This document shows positions 24,012 to 35,201 of a stretch of 64,000 bases of DNA, piece by piece. The translations under genes were made by a program, and so were the position numbers. The notes beneath the pieces were generated by a model. It was not told where the DNA came from. It saw nothing but the letters and a program-made list of their open reading frames with translations, and made no database searches. The stretch comes from Poecilobothrus nobilitatus. Lineage: Eukaryota; Arthropoda; Insecta; Diptera; Dolichopodidae. The DNA lies in assembly GCA_947095535.1 (NCBI GenBank), contig OX352774.1:38456496-38520495 (forward strand). Direction: 5' to 3'. How positions within the stretch are numbered: position 1 is the stretch's first letter; each line of letters opens with the position of its first letter.

Positions 24012-25015
24012 TTTATACCCTACAGATTAAGTATAGGCTATATTAACTTTGGTATGGGGTTTGTAACCACCAAAAGGAAGCGAGTTAGTATAGACATGTA
24101 TATATATTCTGAATCAGAATCACCTCCTGAGTCGATTTAGCGATGTCCGTCCTTCCGTCCGTACGCACGATAACTCAAAAAATAATGATGCTATCTTGAT
24201 GAAATTTATACTGTAGATTAATAATGACTAAGGTAAGGCGGGGATTGTAAATGGGCGAAATCGGACTATGCGTTCGAGTACCTCCCATAGAACTCCCAAA
24301 ACCGAATCCGCATATCTTCGAAATTAATAAAGATAGAAACTTAAAATTTTGTACGAGGGTGTGCTTTCCTGAATCCCTGATATCCCTAAAATTTAAGATG
24401 AATTGGAGTGGTTGTTCGGGTACCTTCCATACAAATCACAAAACCGAACAAGCATATATTCGAAATTAATAAAAATAGAAACTTCAAATTTGGTACTAGA
24501 GTGTTGTTTCCTGAATCCCTTATATGTCGAAAATTTGAGATGAATTGGAGGAGCTGTTCGGGTACGTCTCATACAACTTCCAAAACCGAACAAGCATTTT
24601 CGAAATTAATAAAGATAGGAACTTCAAATTTGATACGAGGGTGCTGTTTCCTAAATCTCTGATTTGCCTAAAATTTGAGATGAATTGGAGTGGTTGTTCG
24701 GGTACCTTCCCTACAAATCACAAAACCGAACAAGCATATATTCGAAATTAATAAAAATAGAAACTTCAAATTTGGTACTAGGGTGTTGTTTCCTGAATCT
24801 CTGATTTGTCCAAAATTTAAGATGAATTAGAATGGTTGTTCGGGTATCTGCCACACACTTCCCAAGACATAACAAGCATATTTTCGAATTTAATAAAGAT
24901 AGAAATTTGATATTTTGTACAAAGGTTGTAAAAGCATTTACTTTTTGAGCTTAGTTATATTAAATAACTTATGGATTTTTAATTTAATTTGGATTTTTTA
25001 TGTGTAGGGTATAAA
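24012..25015 (+). mobile_element. mini-me-like repeat, copy C, with inverted-repeat ends
   Basis: Ends are 'tttataccctaca' (24012-24024) and its exact inverse 'tgtagggtataaa' (25003-25015). Core: a short TA tract 'atgtatatatat', 'tctgaatcagaatcacctcc', 'tgagtcgatttagcgatgtc', then 'cgtccttccgtccgtacgca'. The core plus a TA tract on the left and GTCY on the right is the mini-me arrangement. Beyond it lies an array of five 142 bp units. Overlapping frames of 66-84 codons on both strands are translations of the array and should not be read as genes. Confidence 0.75.
24230..24950 (+). repeat. Five tandem 142 bp units (satellite-like)
   Basis: The landmark 'accgaacaagcat' (or variants) falls at 24301, 24443, 24585, 24725 and 24867, a period of 142, 142, 140 and 142 bp. 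Each unit carries 'ttcgaaattaataaa', 'atagaaacttcaaattt', 'ttcctgaat' and 'ttgttcgggtac'. Units 2 and 4 are most alike, hinting at a two-unit amplification step. The array lies wholly within mini-me-like copy C. Confidence 0.9.
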
Positions 25016-27270
25016 TAAGTCGGTTGCATCGACTTACTGTTACTTTTACTTGTTTTATTAGTTCTTTAATTCAACTTTTGCAAAAAAAAAAATAAGATTT
25101 AATCTAATATAGTAGTATAATATGAAAATAAAAAATTCTTAAAAGTACTTTCTTAACTAAAATAATGATAAATGTAGAAGATAAATAAATGGAAAGAAAT
25201 AAAAATACTACATTTAATATTATTTCTTTAAAACTTTTAGTTTTTTTTTTTCAACACTTCATTGAATAATTGTGATAAATCTACAACAAAATTAACTTTT
25301 ACTATAAACTCATGAATTTTTTATGAAACTAAAACAAAAACAAAAAGGAAACTTCTAAAAAGATATAGATCAAAAATATTTAAAGATACTACTTAACATA
25401 ATAGAAAAAAAAAAATAAATAAATTAAGTATCACATCCTTAACACTATATTACACCCGTAAGGTTTATACATATTGTAAAAATCATAATAAAACTTTCTT
25501 AAAGAGTTGGAATTGACATAAATGATATCTACCGCCATAATATTATATTATATTCTATCCCATATACCTTTATAAAATTATACTACATAATATTAACAAA
25601 GATTTGCCCATAAGTCATAATGCAAAAAAAAATAAAATTGACTTCAAAATGTATCTTAAGCTCTTTGGTTCCTGTAACATGTCGTTTAAAAGTAAAGCAA
25701 AAGTCGATTGAATATTTTTTCTCTTTTTCTTTCATATATTTTTTGTACCTTTTTTTTTTCTTTTATTTTGTTTTTATTGTATTATTTTTGTTTATTTACA
25801 CAAGAAACACATGAAAAAAAGGGACCTTAATAAAAACAAAATAATTCTCACCTTAGTCTTTGTTGTTTTTTTTTTTTCCTATTTCTTACTCATTTTATTT
25901 TTAATTTTTTATCCTTCCTTACAGCCATTTGATTGCACATAATCGACAACTAAAGAAATTCTATCGAACTACATATGTATTCCGAATACAATCAAAACTT
26001 ATACTTGTCAAACATCCAGATAGAATATAATATATATATATATGTGTATATATAGGAAATAGTGTGAAAATTTCATCATCCTTGTACCTTTTGTTATTTA
26101 ATTTACTATTTTTATATTACAATTCTATACAAATTATTAGAAGCATATTTTTAAAGAGTGGTTATGACTTAGGTAATTTATGAAAATACTAGATTAACAA
26201 GAAAGCTAACTTTTATCAAAATGATATCTAATACTACTCAAAATCTGAAAATTTGGAGTTAATCATCTCCATTTTAATGAATAATATATAATAGAACAAA
26301 GGTAACGAGAGCAAAAATTAGAATATTATTCACCTCCTGTGTTAAGTTCACACTAAGGTATAGAAGTAAATATTGACTAAATATGAATTGGATGGAATAA
26401 AAAATAAGATACAAGTTTCCATAAACACTTCAGAATCATATTCCGAACATTATTCCCAAATAATAGTGTTAAGCTACCTTCAATTATTACCTCATGCAGT
26501 CCTACTTCCCAATTCAAAGTATCCGTATATCTATCCTATCCTTTCGTATTCATACTGCGTAGTCAATATATTACTTCGTAAGCAGTTAAGAACTCATCCC
26601 ATTGTATTGGCGAAATGAAGTGGGCATAGATCTAGTCATTGAGAATCTTACACTACCAAGAGGGTATTATTGCTATATTTGGAAGATTTTTAACTACTTT
26701 AGAGGAGACAAAAAAACAAAAAGCACATGGATTTAACAAAGGAAGAGTTCCTATATAGAAAAAGAAATAATCAGAAGAATATGAAAGTGGGTTAAACAAA
26801 CATTAAAAAGAAGGAATAAAGCATAACTAGAATATCATTATATTGAAATCCGTATATGGAGAATACAAAGTAAAAATCAGTGGCAAGATCAGCATGGAAT
26901 AGTTCTGTCTTATAGAAGAATTACGTAGGCGTACATTCTTTTGCAATGTAAGCAAGAAATAATTTAGAAAATCAAAATTTCAATTTCAAATCCTGCTGTC
27001 TGCCCGAGTAATGAAAAAACCAGGATCTAAATTGAGATAAACTACAAAAAAATTAATTGTTCATCTAAGTTTTAAGAATATATTTTTATTCTTAAATATT
27101 TTTGATCCACCAAACGCAACAGTTTTTGTATTTATTACTAAATAAGAATTTTTTTTTTGGCTTCATTATTCCTTCTTAAAAAATATTTTTAACCTAGACA
27201 AAAATTATGAAAGTGAGTATAAGAAGAAAGTTAAAAAAAAACTTGTCACGAATTATTGTTTTTTTTTTTG
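25016..27270. other. Non-coding DNA with one moderately complex stretch
   Basis: Mostly A/T-rich. From about 26370 to 27010 the sequence is less repetitive. A frame at 26373-26618 (81 codons) shows no domain, and downstream translation gives broken peptides with many stops. It might be an eroded mobile element, but I cannot name one. Confidence 0.4.
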
Positions 27271-27400
27271 TTTAATGCATTTCTCTGCCACATAAATGTG
27301 AACAGGAAATTACACAGCCTTTCCTGTTCAGGCGTGGCTGTAAACGTCGTGAGGAAGAATAACTCTTACGATTCGAACCCACACTCCCTCGCTGCGTATT
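27271..27400 (-). mobile_element. tRNA-derived SINE, copy 3 (5'-truncated)
   Basis: Reverse complement reads 'agggagtgtgggttcgaatc' (B box), 'cgtaagagttattcttcctc', 'acagccacgcctgaacagga' and 'ggctgtgtaatttcctgttc', in strong agreement with the SINE at 2059. The tRNA A-box half is lost, and ten bases after the B box are deleted. The 97-codon frame at 27256-27549 is a translation of this SINE. Confidence 0.8.
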
Positions 27401-29784
27401 ATTTATTTATTGGTCTCATTTATAAAACGCAAAAAAAATATGTTTTTTCATTCTTTAAATTGATTTGTCCTTTATGTTCTCTCAGTTTTACATTCATGTA
27501 TGTATGGTCGATAAAACTGAACATTAAGGCAATTGCTTTCAAAAGATAATCTACACCTATTCCTAATCAAGTTTTACTTAGTGTAAATGTACCTATTTAT
27601 CTTTTATATATTTATTCAGGTATCCTTACATTAGATAATATTTTGAAGACATTAGTCATTGGTTTCTCGTAAAAATAGATTTGATATGACAATTCTCGAA
27701 TTATTATAGTTTCCTAATAAATACCTGTATACATACTTACTAATATTTTTAAAAAATCTTTATATAAGTAGGTATATTTTTTTTTTATTTTTATTATTAC
27801 ATGGCAACTTCCAACAAAAAATCTTATGATATGTTGTACAATAAACCCAAATAAATAAATAAACAGAATGTACTTTTATTTCTTTGACCTATAATAACTA
27901 ATATAAAAAATTTAAAAAAAGAGTAAGAAGGGTTTCCAACTGTGTTTTTTTTTTTATTTATCAGTTTGATTTATCCGATTATTTTTCTTCTCTTTTCTAT
28001 TTTTTATTTATACCATTTTCTTTTTATACAATAGAAAAAGAATCAAATGTACTGTGCATTGTAAAATTAAATGGAAGAGATAGCAAAATACAAAAAGTTT
28101 CCAGGGGAAATCCTTATAAATATCATTTTGAAAGTAAACATATCAAACGCATTATCCCAAAAGTAAAATAAACAGAAAAAGAAAATGAAAACAATGAAAG
28201 GACAAGAAAATAAAATATATACACAATAGAGTAAAAAATAAAAATAAAATAAAAAAAAAATACAAAAAATCTAAAAAAAAAAAAAATAGAAATTTCTTTA
28301 GAATATAAATTCAAAAACTAGGAAACTGGGAACAAGTCGAGTCCAGACAATAACAAAGCAAGCACCACATAATATTACTAGAAGCTTCTCTATTAAATTC
28401 AAAAAAATTAACAACAAAAAATAAAACAATAACATAACAATAGATAAATAGCTAAAAAATTGACCAGATGTACAATCAGTTTTCACGAGAGAAAAGGGCA
28501 CTATTAGCACTACATATATTATATAATATTATGTATATTCAAAGATTCATATTATAAATCTATCTGACATCATACCATTTAAACTAAAGCCTTAGTGGAC
28601 TAAAAAAATAAAAAAAATAAAATATTATCCTCTAGAATCCCCAAAATGAAAATAGAAAATAAATTTTGTTGTACTTATACATATATAATATAATTATATC
28701 TATATAGTTATATATTTTTCTTCATTTAAAACATAACCACTCACACACAATAGAAAATAAAGGATAGAATTAAAGGATATGCAAACAGAAGAAAAATAAA
28801 TTAGGACAAACAATTCATATACGCAAAAATTAATAAAACAAATAAAAGGTTTTAGATTATTTTGTATATTTTTTGATCTTAAGCCCAAACACTTAGTAGA
28901 AATTAGAAAAAATCAAGAACACTTGATCCGATTTCATCCTGAAGAAAAAAGATAAATATAATAGAAATAATTTTTTTTTTCATTTAGGCTTAATGTTTTT
29001 TGGGTTATGATTAAATATTTTAAAGTTTAGCTTCTACAAAATACAAAAAGAAAAACAAAAATGACTCCGGGTATGTGACAAATATTTTCGTATAATCCAG
29101 AAAAAAAACTTTTATTATATTAGATTCAGAAAATTTGCCTATATTAATTATTATATAGATAATGTATCTACTGGTATTACATTTTCATAAAATAAGAAAT
29201 ACATATACATAATTCATATACTTGAATTTTAAGGATTAAAACTAATTTGTATGTCAAGTTGCAATAATTTCTAATGCCTTAAATCAATTTTTATTATGTA
29301 ACTGCAAATACGACATCAGTTTACATAATGCTTTTTTGTTTGTCAATTGCGTTTTATTTAATCTCCGATTATTAAAAAAAGTTGTCAGTGTCGGTACATA
29401 ACAGTATACCTAAAACTTTTTGGCAAAGCAAAATTTTTGTATAAGTCATTCGATAAAAAGGACTTATAAGAAAATTCAATTTTATAGAAAAAACTTCTTT
29501 CAAAAAACTTTTTAGCAACAGAGGACAGTTGGAGTATCCTTCATGTTAATAAAACCCTATTTTATAAAAGAATAACGTATGCAATTTTTGGAAAAGGTAC
29601 AAAAATTTTGATTTTTGAAAATGGGAAAAGCCGAGAAAATGACAATTTTTGTAGAACTGAATTTGATATTATACCTTTCTGCAAAATTTGAGGAAATTTG
29701 GAGGATGTTAAAATAATTTTGAAAGTGTGATTACTTTTGCATTAAAATTTGTTATTTTCTTGATATTTTTTATATACACTGAAA
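27401..29784. other. A/T-rich non-coding DNA, nothing recognised
   Basis: Chance frames of 62-70 codons on the reverse strand (28123-28314, 28298-28510, 28700-28888) are rich in F, Y and I and carry no motif. Confidence 0.5.
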
Positions 29785-29809
29785 ATTATTATTATTATTA
29801 TTATTATTA
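29785..29809 (+). repeat. (ATT)n microsatellite
   Basis: About eight ATT units directly left of the duplication and hairpin at 29837-29921. Confidence 0.9.
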
Positions 29810-29836
29810 AAAAAAATTGTAAAAAGATAAAAAATA

Positions 29837-29921
29837 CATTCTTCAGTAAAAATATTCTGTTAACTATTCTGTTAACATTCTTCAGTAAAAATATTCTGTT
29901 AACTATTTTTACTGAAAAATG
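29837..29921 (+). repeat. 39 bp tandem repeat ending in an 18 bp hairpin
   Basis: 'cattcttcagtaaaaatatt' occurs at 29837 and 29876 (period 39). The second copy pairs with 'tatttttactgaaaaatg' at 29904-29921, an 18 bp stem with one mismatch and a 10 nt loop containing 'gttaac'. This looks like a template-switch product between direct and inverted copies. Confidence 0.8.
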
Positions 29922-29984
29922 TATTTACTGAACATATACTGGATTTTTTAATTTTTTATGTTTTAGTTACGACTCATTTATGTC

Positions 29985-30570
29985 CAAGTTCTAAGTGTCT
30001 AAAAATAGCGAATTTTCAATTTCAAACATAAAAAAGGTCAAAAAATACTTTTGTAATCTATGGTAATTCTCAAAGGTTTTCTTCCTATCAAAGTTACAAG
30101 GTTAATATTTAATTTTCAATATTTTTTGTTTAGTCCTTTTAAATGTTGTTACTATCAACAATAAAAAAATTACTATTATCAAAAAATTAAAAGGTTATAG
30201 GTTATTAAATTGAAAAAAAAAACTTAGTAAAATATTATGTAAGTTTTCAAAAAATCAATTTCACGGAATCTGATATAAGAACATTTCTCGAATCTAAAAA
30301 TATAAAGAAACATTTACTTTTGCAACCTCTTCAAAATAACTAAATGCATAATAATTATTACAAAAAAAAAAAAACTTTTAAAGAAATCATCATTTATTTG
30401 CTTTTTCTAAAATATAATTCAAAACGTTTAATTTTTTTTTCAAACATTTTTTTCGAGGTACGTTGTACTGTTTTTCTGATACGCGATAGGATAAAAAGAC
30501 GTACGTACAAAAGGAAAGAATAAAACTAATAAGCAAATTTTCTTAAAATATTTTTAGAAAATTACTTTTC
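29985..30570 (+). mobile_element. Family B inverted-repeat element, copy 3
   Basis: 'ctaagtgtctaaaaatagcg' and 'aattttcaatttc' match the left-middle of family B. 'gacgtacgtacaaaagga' replaces the ACGG tract, and 'aaaactaataagcaaatttt' matches the right end. Considerably diverged. Confidence 0.6.
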
Positions 30571-30769
30571 CTATATAATATAGTGAACAAATGTATTCAA
30601 AGTAGACTTAAAAAAGTCTTATTTTTCTAATACATTATAAATTTTCATTAATAATTTTTTATTTGTTCGATTTTTGCTAATTATCTGGTCATTATTACAT
30701 TATGATTATAACTCACAACATTTAAACGAATATTCTATGTTATACACGGACAAAAATGTTGTTACTTTT

Positions 30770-30915
30770 TTGAAAAGTTAACGAAATTAATTTGAAAGCC
30801 GTTATCTCGGAAACCGTTAGAAATAGACCCCTCCTCCGGAACAATTTTTTTCTTCTTATGAACTTCTCTATACTTCCGTTCATCGTGACTTTTGAGTTTC
30901 GGACACCCTGCATAA
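30770..30915 (+). mobile_element. 'ggacaccctg'-type repeat fragment
   Basis: 'gccgttatctcggaaaccg', 'acccctcctccggaacaa' and the terminal 'tttcggacaccctgcat' form a compact stretch unlike its surroundings. The end shares the 'gacaccctg/gaacaccct' terminus and the mid 'cccctcc...caattttt' motif with 42423-42761, so the two appear related. The left end is missing. Confidence 0.5.
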
Positions 30916-31245
30916 GGTACCTATAATTATAAATATTTTCTATAGGTTTGAAACAATTTAAAATACAAACCCAGCAAAAAATTGTACGACTTAAAAGCTT
31001 AAGCTGTTGTAATAGATATGGTACCTAATAAAGGTATAAAATTAGCACCAATAGAAAATAAAATAATTAAAATTTTAAAATTAGGCATCAGACAAAACTC
31101 TTCTTGTTTAAATGTATGGAATTAAGAGAAATCTCAGATATAAATTTTAACAAAATATCAATAATTCTTTTATTTTTCTAAAGTTTAGTACAAATAAAGC
31201 TTTTTCGTTTTATATGTTTATCCTTTTTATGGACTGTCGTTAAAT

Positions 31246-31420
31246 AATGTCAAGGCAAAACGATACCGATGATATATGCTATCATATAGCGTCTATCTTT
31301 CTTTTTCATAATCTAGGTTCATCTCTTTTTTTAATGTCAAGGCAAAACGATACCGATGATATATGCTATCATGTAGCGTCTATCTTTCTTTTTCATAATC
31401 TAGGTTCATCTCTTTTTTTA
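31246..31420 (+). repeat. 87 bp tandem duplication, nearly identical
   Basis: Two abutting copies (31246-31332 and 31333-31420) starting 'aatgtcaaggcaaaacgata' differ at one clear position (atcatatagcg versus atcatgtagcg). Because 87 is a multiple of three, a 63-codon frame crosses both copies with a repeated peptide (MSRQNDTDDICYH...). I see no other evidence of coding. Confidence 0.9.
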
Positions 31421-31724
31421 ATTGTCCAGAACAGCTAATTTAATGTTTTTCTTTCCACTAATTATAAATAATTTATAGAATGAAAAAAATGTGATTTCTT
31501 ATCAAAATAACTTAGTGTCAAAAACCGACTAAAATTATAAAAAAATATTTATTTATCGTTGATGATCTTTATCTATCCTTATCTATCTTTCTATATTAAA
31601 TATTAATTTGTAACAAAAAGTTCTTAAAGTCCTTTTAAAATTTAATTCTACAATTTTTTATATTCATTTACAGTTTTTTATTTTTAATTTTTTTAATGTT
31701 ATTGGTTTTTGTTTTTATTTTTAG
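31421..31724. other. A/T-rich sequence with possible acceptor tract
   Basis: Ends in 'gtttttatttttag' (to 31724), a T-rich run followed by AG, which fits a 3' splice site for the candidate exon that follows. Confidence 0.35.
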
Positions 31725-31810
31725 TAGATACCGACGATAAATTAATAACAGAACGAGAACCTATTACCAAGGACTCTTCGAATTCTCTATGTCTCGCATT
31801 GATATATTAA
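31725..31810 (+). CDS. Candidate terminal coding exon (28 codons), unproven
   Basis: After the T-rich tract and AG at 31723-31724, the frame from 31727 reads DTDDKLITEREPITKDSS and continues NSLCLALIY to a TAA at 31808-31810. Charged and polar residues and codons such as ACC, GAC, CGA, CTC and GCA are strikingly unlike the F/I/K/Y-rich chance frames elsewhere in the window. The stretch is also clearly richer in G+C than its flanks. The exon would begin with two bases of a split codon. I do not recognise the protein. If real, it is the last exon of a + strand gene whose other exons are far upstream. A decayed mobile-element frame is the alternative. Confidence 0.35.
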
Positions 31811-34545
31811 CTCATTGGTGTCTTTCAAGATTCCCACCTACTCTCGCACAAAAACAAAAAAAAAAGCAATCTATTTTGATTACAAATCGATTAGCACCAC
31901 ATTATTTTTTTGTTCATGTATATATTGTCTATCCTTCATAATAATTATAATATCATATTTTCCATGATAAAAAACAATGAAATTTATCAATATAACCATT
32001 ATGCAATAACACCAATTACTGTCTAATAAAAATTAACATTTTAAATTTACAAAATAAAACAATACAGCATAAAATAATTAAAATTGACCAGCATATGAAA
32101 ATAAATTCTGATAATCTATTTCTATTTTATCCTTTCAACATATTAATCTATACATACATATTATATACACATATTACATAATATTTTATATACAAAGTAA
32201 AATTTAAATTTAGTTTTTACACATCATATAATTTCATTTAAAAGTACATCCTAATCTGTACTAATCCAATAGTACTGCCCACAAAGGGTAGATTAAAATG
32301 TTTTTTTTTTTTTTTGTTTCAAAAATCTATAGATACAAATCGCAAATTTATAAAATTTGAACTTGAAAATATTTAGGACAAGTTGATCAGATATTGACTT
32401 TAATATAATATTATAATATATTGCTATGTATATATATACATATATATACATATAATATTATTTTCATATTATGTGTATCCGGAGAATATTTCTTTAAAGA
32501 GTCATTTGATGTTAAACATTTAATTTTTTTGTTTTTGTTTTTATTGAATATTTTTATGTTTAACAGAACTTTTTGTTATTGTTGTTTTTGCTTCTTATTC
32601 TGTTTTTTTTTTTTTGTTTTTAAACAGCCTGAGGATAAAATTCCAGAAGAAAAGATTTAATTTAAAGAACAATAAAAAAAAAAATCAAAAGGATAAGTTA
32701 AACAGAACAAACGAAAAAAAAAACAGTTTCCCAATTTTGGGTTGTAAGGAAAATTGGGCTAAAGAAAAGGATCTATTAAAGATTTTTAATAGAAAAAAAT
32801 TATAAAATTCTTTTAGTTTTGTTTTTTTTTTTTTTTCTGTTTATTTCTATAACCATAAAAGATAAAAGCAAAATACAAAAAAAAAAGGATAATCGACAAA
32901 AAAAAGGAACAAAAAAAAAAAACAAAACTAGTTCTTATACTTATAAAAATGTTCTAGTAATTATGATGGTATTAAGAATTTTTTTTTTTATTATAACATC
33001 TGGGGTCCATGTTCACAAAACAAAACAGAACTAAAAAGATCCGATATTTTGTTAGTATTATAAATATTATTATTATGATTATTATGATTATTTATAAAGA
33101 AATTTCTTCAGTAAACAATACTCAACGAAAAGTACATATTTTTCTATTTATAGTAAAATAGTTTTAATATAAGGTAGTATTACCCAATACTGTGCACAAT
33201 AATAATTGGTCATATCAAATAAATACAATTTGATCTTTAAGTTATTATTGAAGTTGGGGTAACCCAGTTAAACTTTGAAACTATTTTTAATTTTCATAAT
33301 AAAGCAATCAGTAGGTATTTATAATTAGGAATGAATTCAAGTTTAGTAAAATGTATGAGGTTAGAAGAACTCAATACAACAAAAAAGTTTTAAAACTAAA
33401 AAGTATCTGTTTCTAACTTTCAAGTTTCTAAATTTATTTAATTTAAAGATTTTCTTAAAAAAATTTATGAGGATACATCCATTTCTTTTTATTAGCTTAT
33501 CTTAGAAATGGTAAAGAGGTATAAAAAAAATATAAAAAATTTGAAAAGAATTTGTTTTAATATTAGGTTTTAGTACTTGCAATATAAAGCAGATCAATAG
33601 ATAAGATAAATAAGATAATTGTCCTTACATAACAGGATATTCTTTTATATTAAACTTTGTATCTTGTAAAGGAATTTCACTGTTCATATGAAACGTCTTT
33701 TCGAACGTCCTTCAATCCAACCAAAGTAGTCCAACCCTCTTTTCTACTACATTTGACTAAAATTAAATATTAAAGTAATACTTGATGTTTCTGCACTAGC
33801 ATCAACTTTGAAACCTAATATAAAATTTAATGTAAGTTTTTGATTTAAGATCCGATTCTACCATTGTTTCGGCTGGGATTTTAATATTCACAAAAACTTT
33901 CTTTTATTATAATGATCTTAACAAAGCCTAATTCAAAGAGATTATTTAACTTTCTAAAAAAAATACATATTATGATAATTCAACAACATGAAAGAAATTG
34001 AATTCTTTGACTTACGGTATTGTTACCGAAATTCTAAACAATAGACCAATAAGCGCAAGTAAGTTTTAGAGTATACATAAAATTGTTTGAATCGCACTGT
34101 AACAAAAAAAAATGTAAGGCTATCTATTCAAATACAAATTAAAGTTTTTTCCAGCCTTGAAAAACAAATTTTAGTGCATTAAATTAGAGTTATAACTAAA
34201 GAATCAGTACAGGTTTTTTGATTTTAAAATTTTATCTACCTAATCTAATATATACAATCTAGATCAATCTAAAGCAGTTACAAGGGAGATGTAATGTATA
34301 TTTGCCAAGATATATAATAAATGCCTATACTAAAATATTTTATATGTAAAACTGGCTAGATGGCAATTTTGTTTAAGACATTTCGTTTGTAGGTCTATCG
34401 CGAATATTAAACTATCTACACTGTGAATGTTCCTAAAAATTGATAATGATCATATATTGGAAATAATATTTAAAATATAATATATTTAAATATATATATA
34501 TTTAAAAAAAAGCATTGAGATCTTTGTACTAAATTTTCGTTTTGT

Positions 34546-34586
34546 AACGTTTTCCGTCTATTTTTAGTAATTAGACGGAAAACGTT
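34546..34586. repeat. Perfect 15 bp inverted repeat
   Basis: 'aacgttttccgtcta' (34546-34560) and 'tagacggaaaacgtt' (34572-34586) flank an 11 nt loop. The stem is perfect and has a near-balanced base composition, unusual in this A/T-rich background. No flanking motif assigns it a role. Confidence 0.85.
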
Positions 34587-35164
34587 TTAATCCTTAATAA
34601 TCTTCCTTTTTAACCATTCGAATTCAAATGTTTCACAAAACAGTTCATGTGTAAACGTGAATTCCAAAATTATAATTGTTTGACTTAAAAAGGAGAGGAA
34701 GTTTAATTGGTTAAAGTTCAATATTACGAAAGAGATAATCTTAAATTAAGCAAATAAAGTAATTCTCACTTTAATTTCTACGGACTTTCTAAGTTTCAAC
34801 TATCCAACGAATGTTTACATTTTTATTAAGAAGTATATCCATAGTTCTATATATCAAAGATTTATGCTTATCTGTTAGGTACATATAAGAATTAGTAATA
34901 GTCTGTCCAATCATTAGCTAATTTACCTTAATAAGCAAAAAGAAAAACAAATCTTAAAATATTTGAATTCTTTGTTACCTTAAGTACTATATAACACCCA
35001 ACTAAACCAAACTATATTATTATACACGTTTATATTTAAAATATTATAAGACATTCATTTTTATGAAGACCAAAATTAGATCAGAAAAACAAGGATTTTC
35101 AATATAAGTTATTATACTTTTATTCAAATATAGTAAATGATAAAAAAAAAAAATATATATACAT

Positions 35165-35168
<4 letters not shown>

Positions 35169-35201
<33 letters not shown>
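35169..35201. repeat. (TA)n microsatellite
   Basis: About sixteen uninterrupted TA units. Confidence 0.9.

Noticed and set aside
24251..24751. Overlapping 66-84 codon frames with similar peptides
   Set aside because: They are translations of the 142 bp tandem units in different frames and on both strands.
26370..27010. A decayed LINE in the moderately complex stretch
   Set aside because: Translations in the frames tried showed no RT, endonuclease or C-terminal motif in order.
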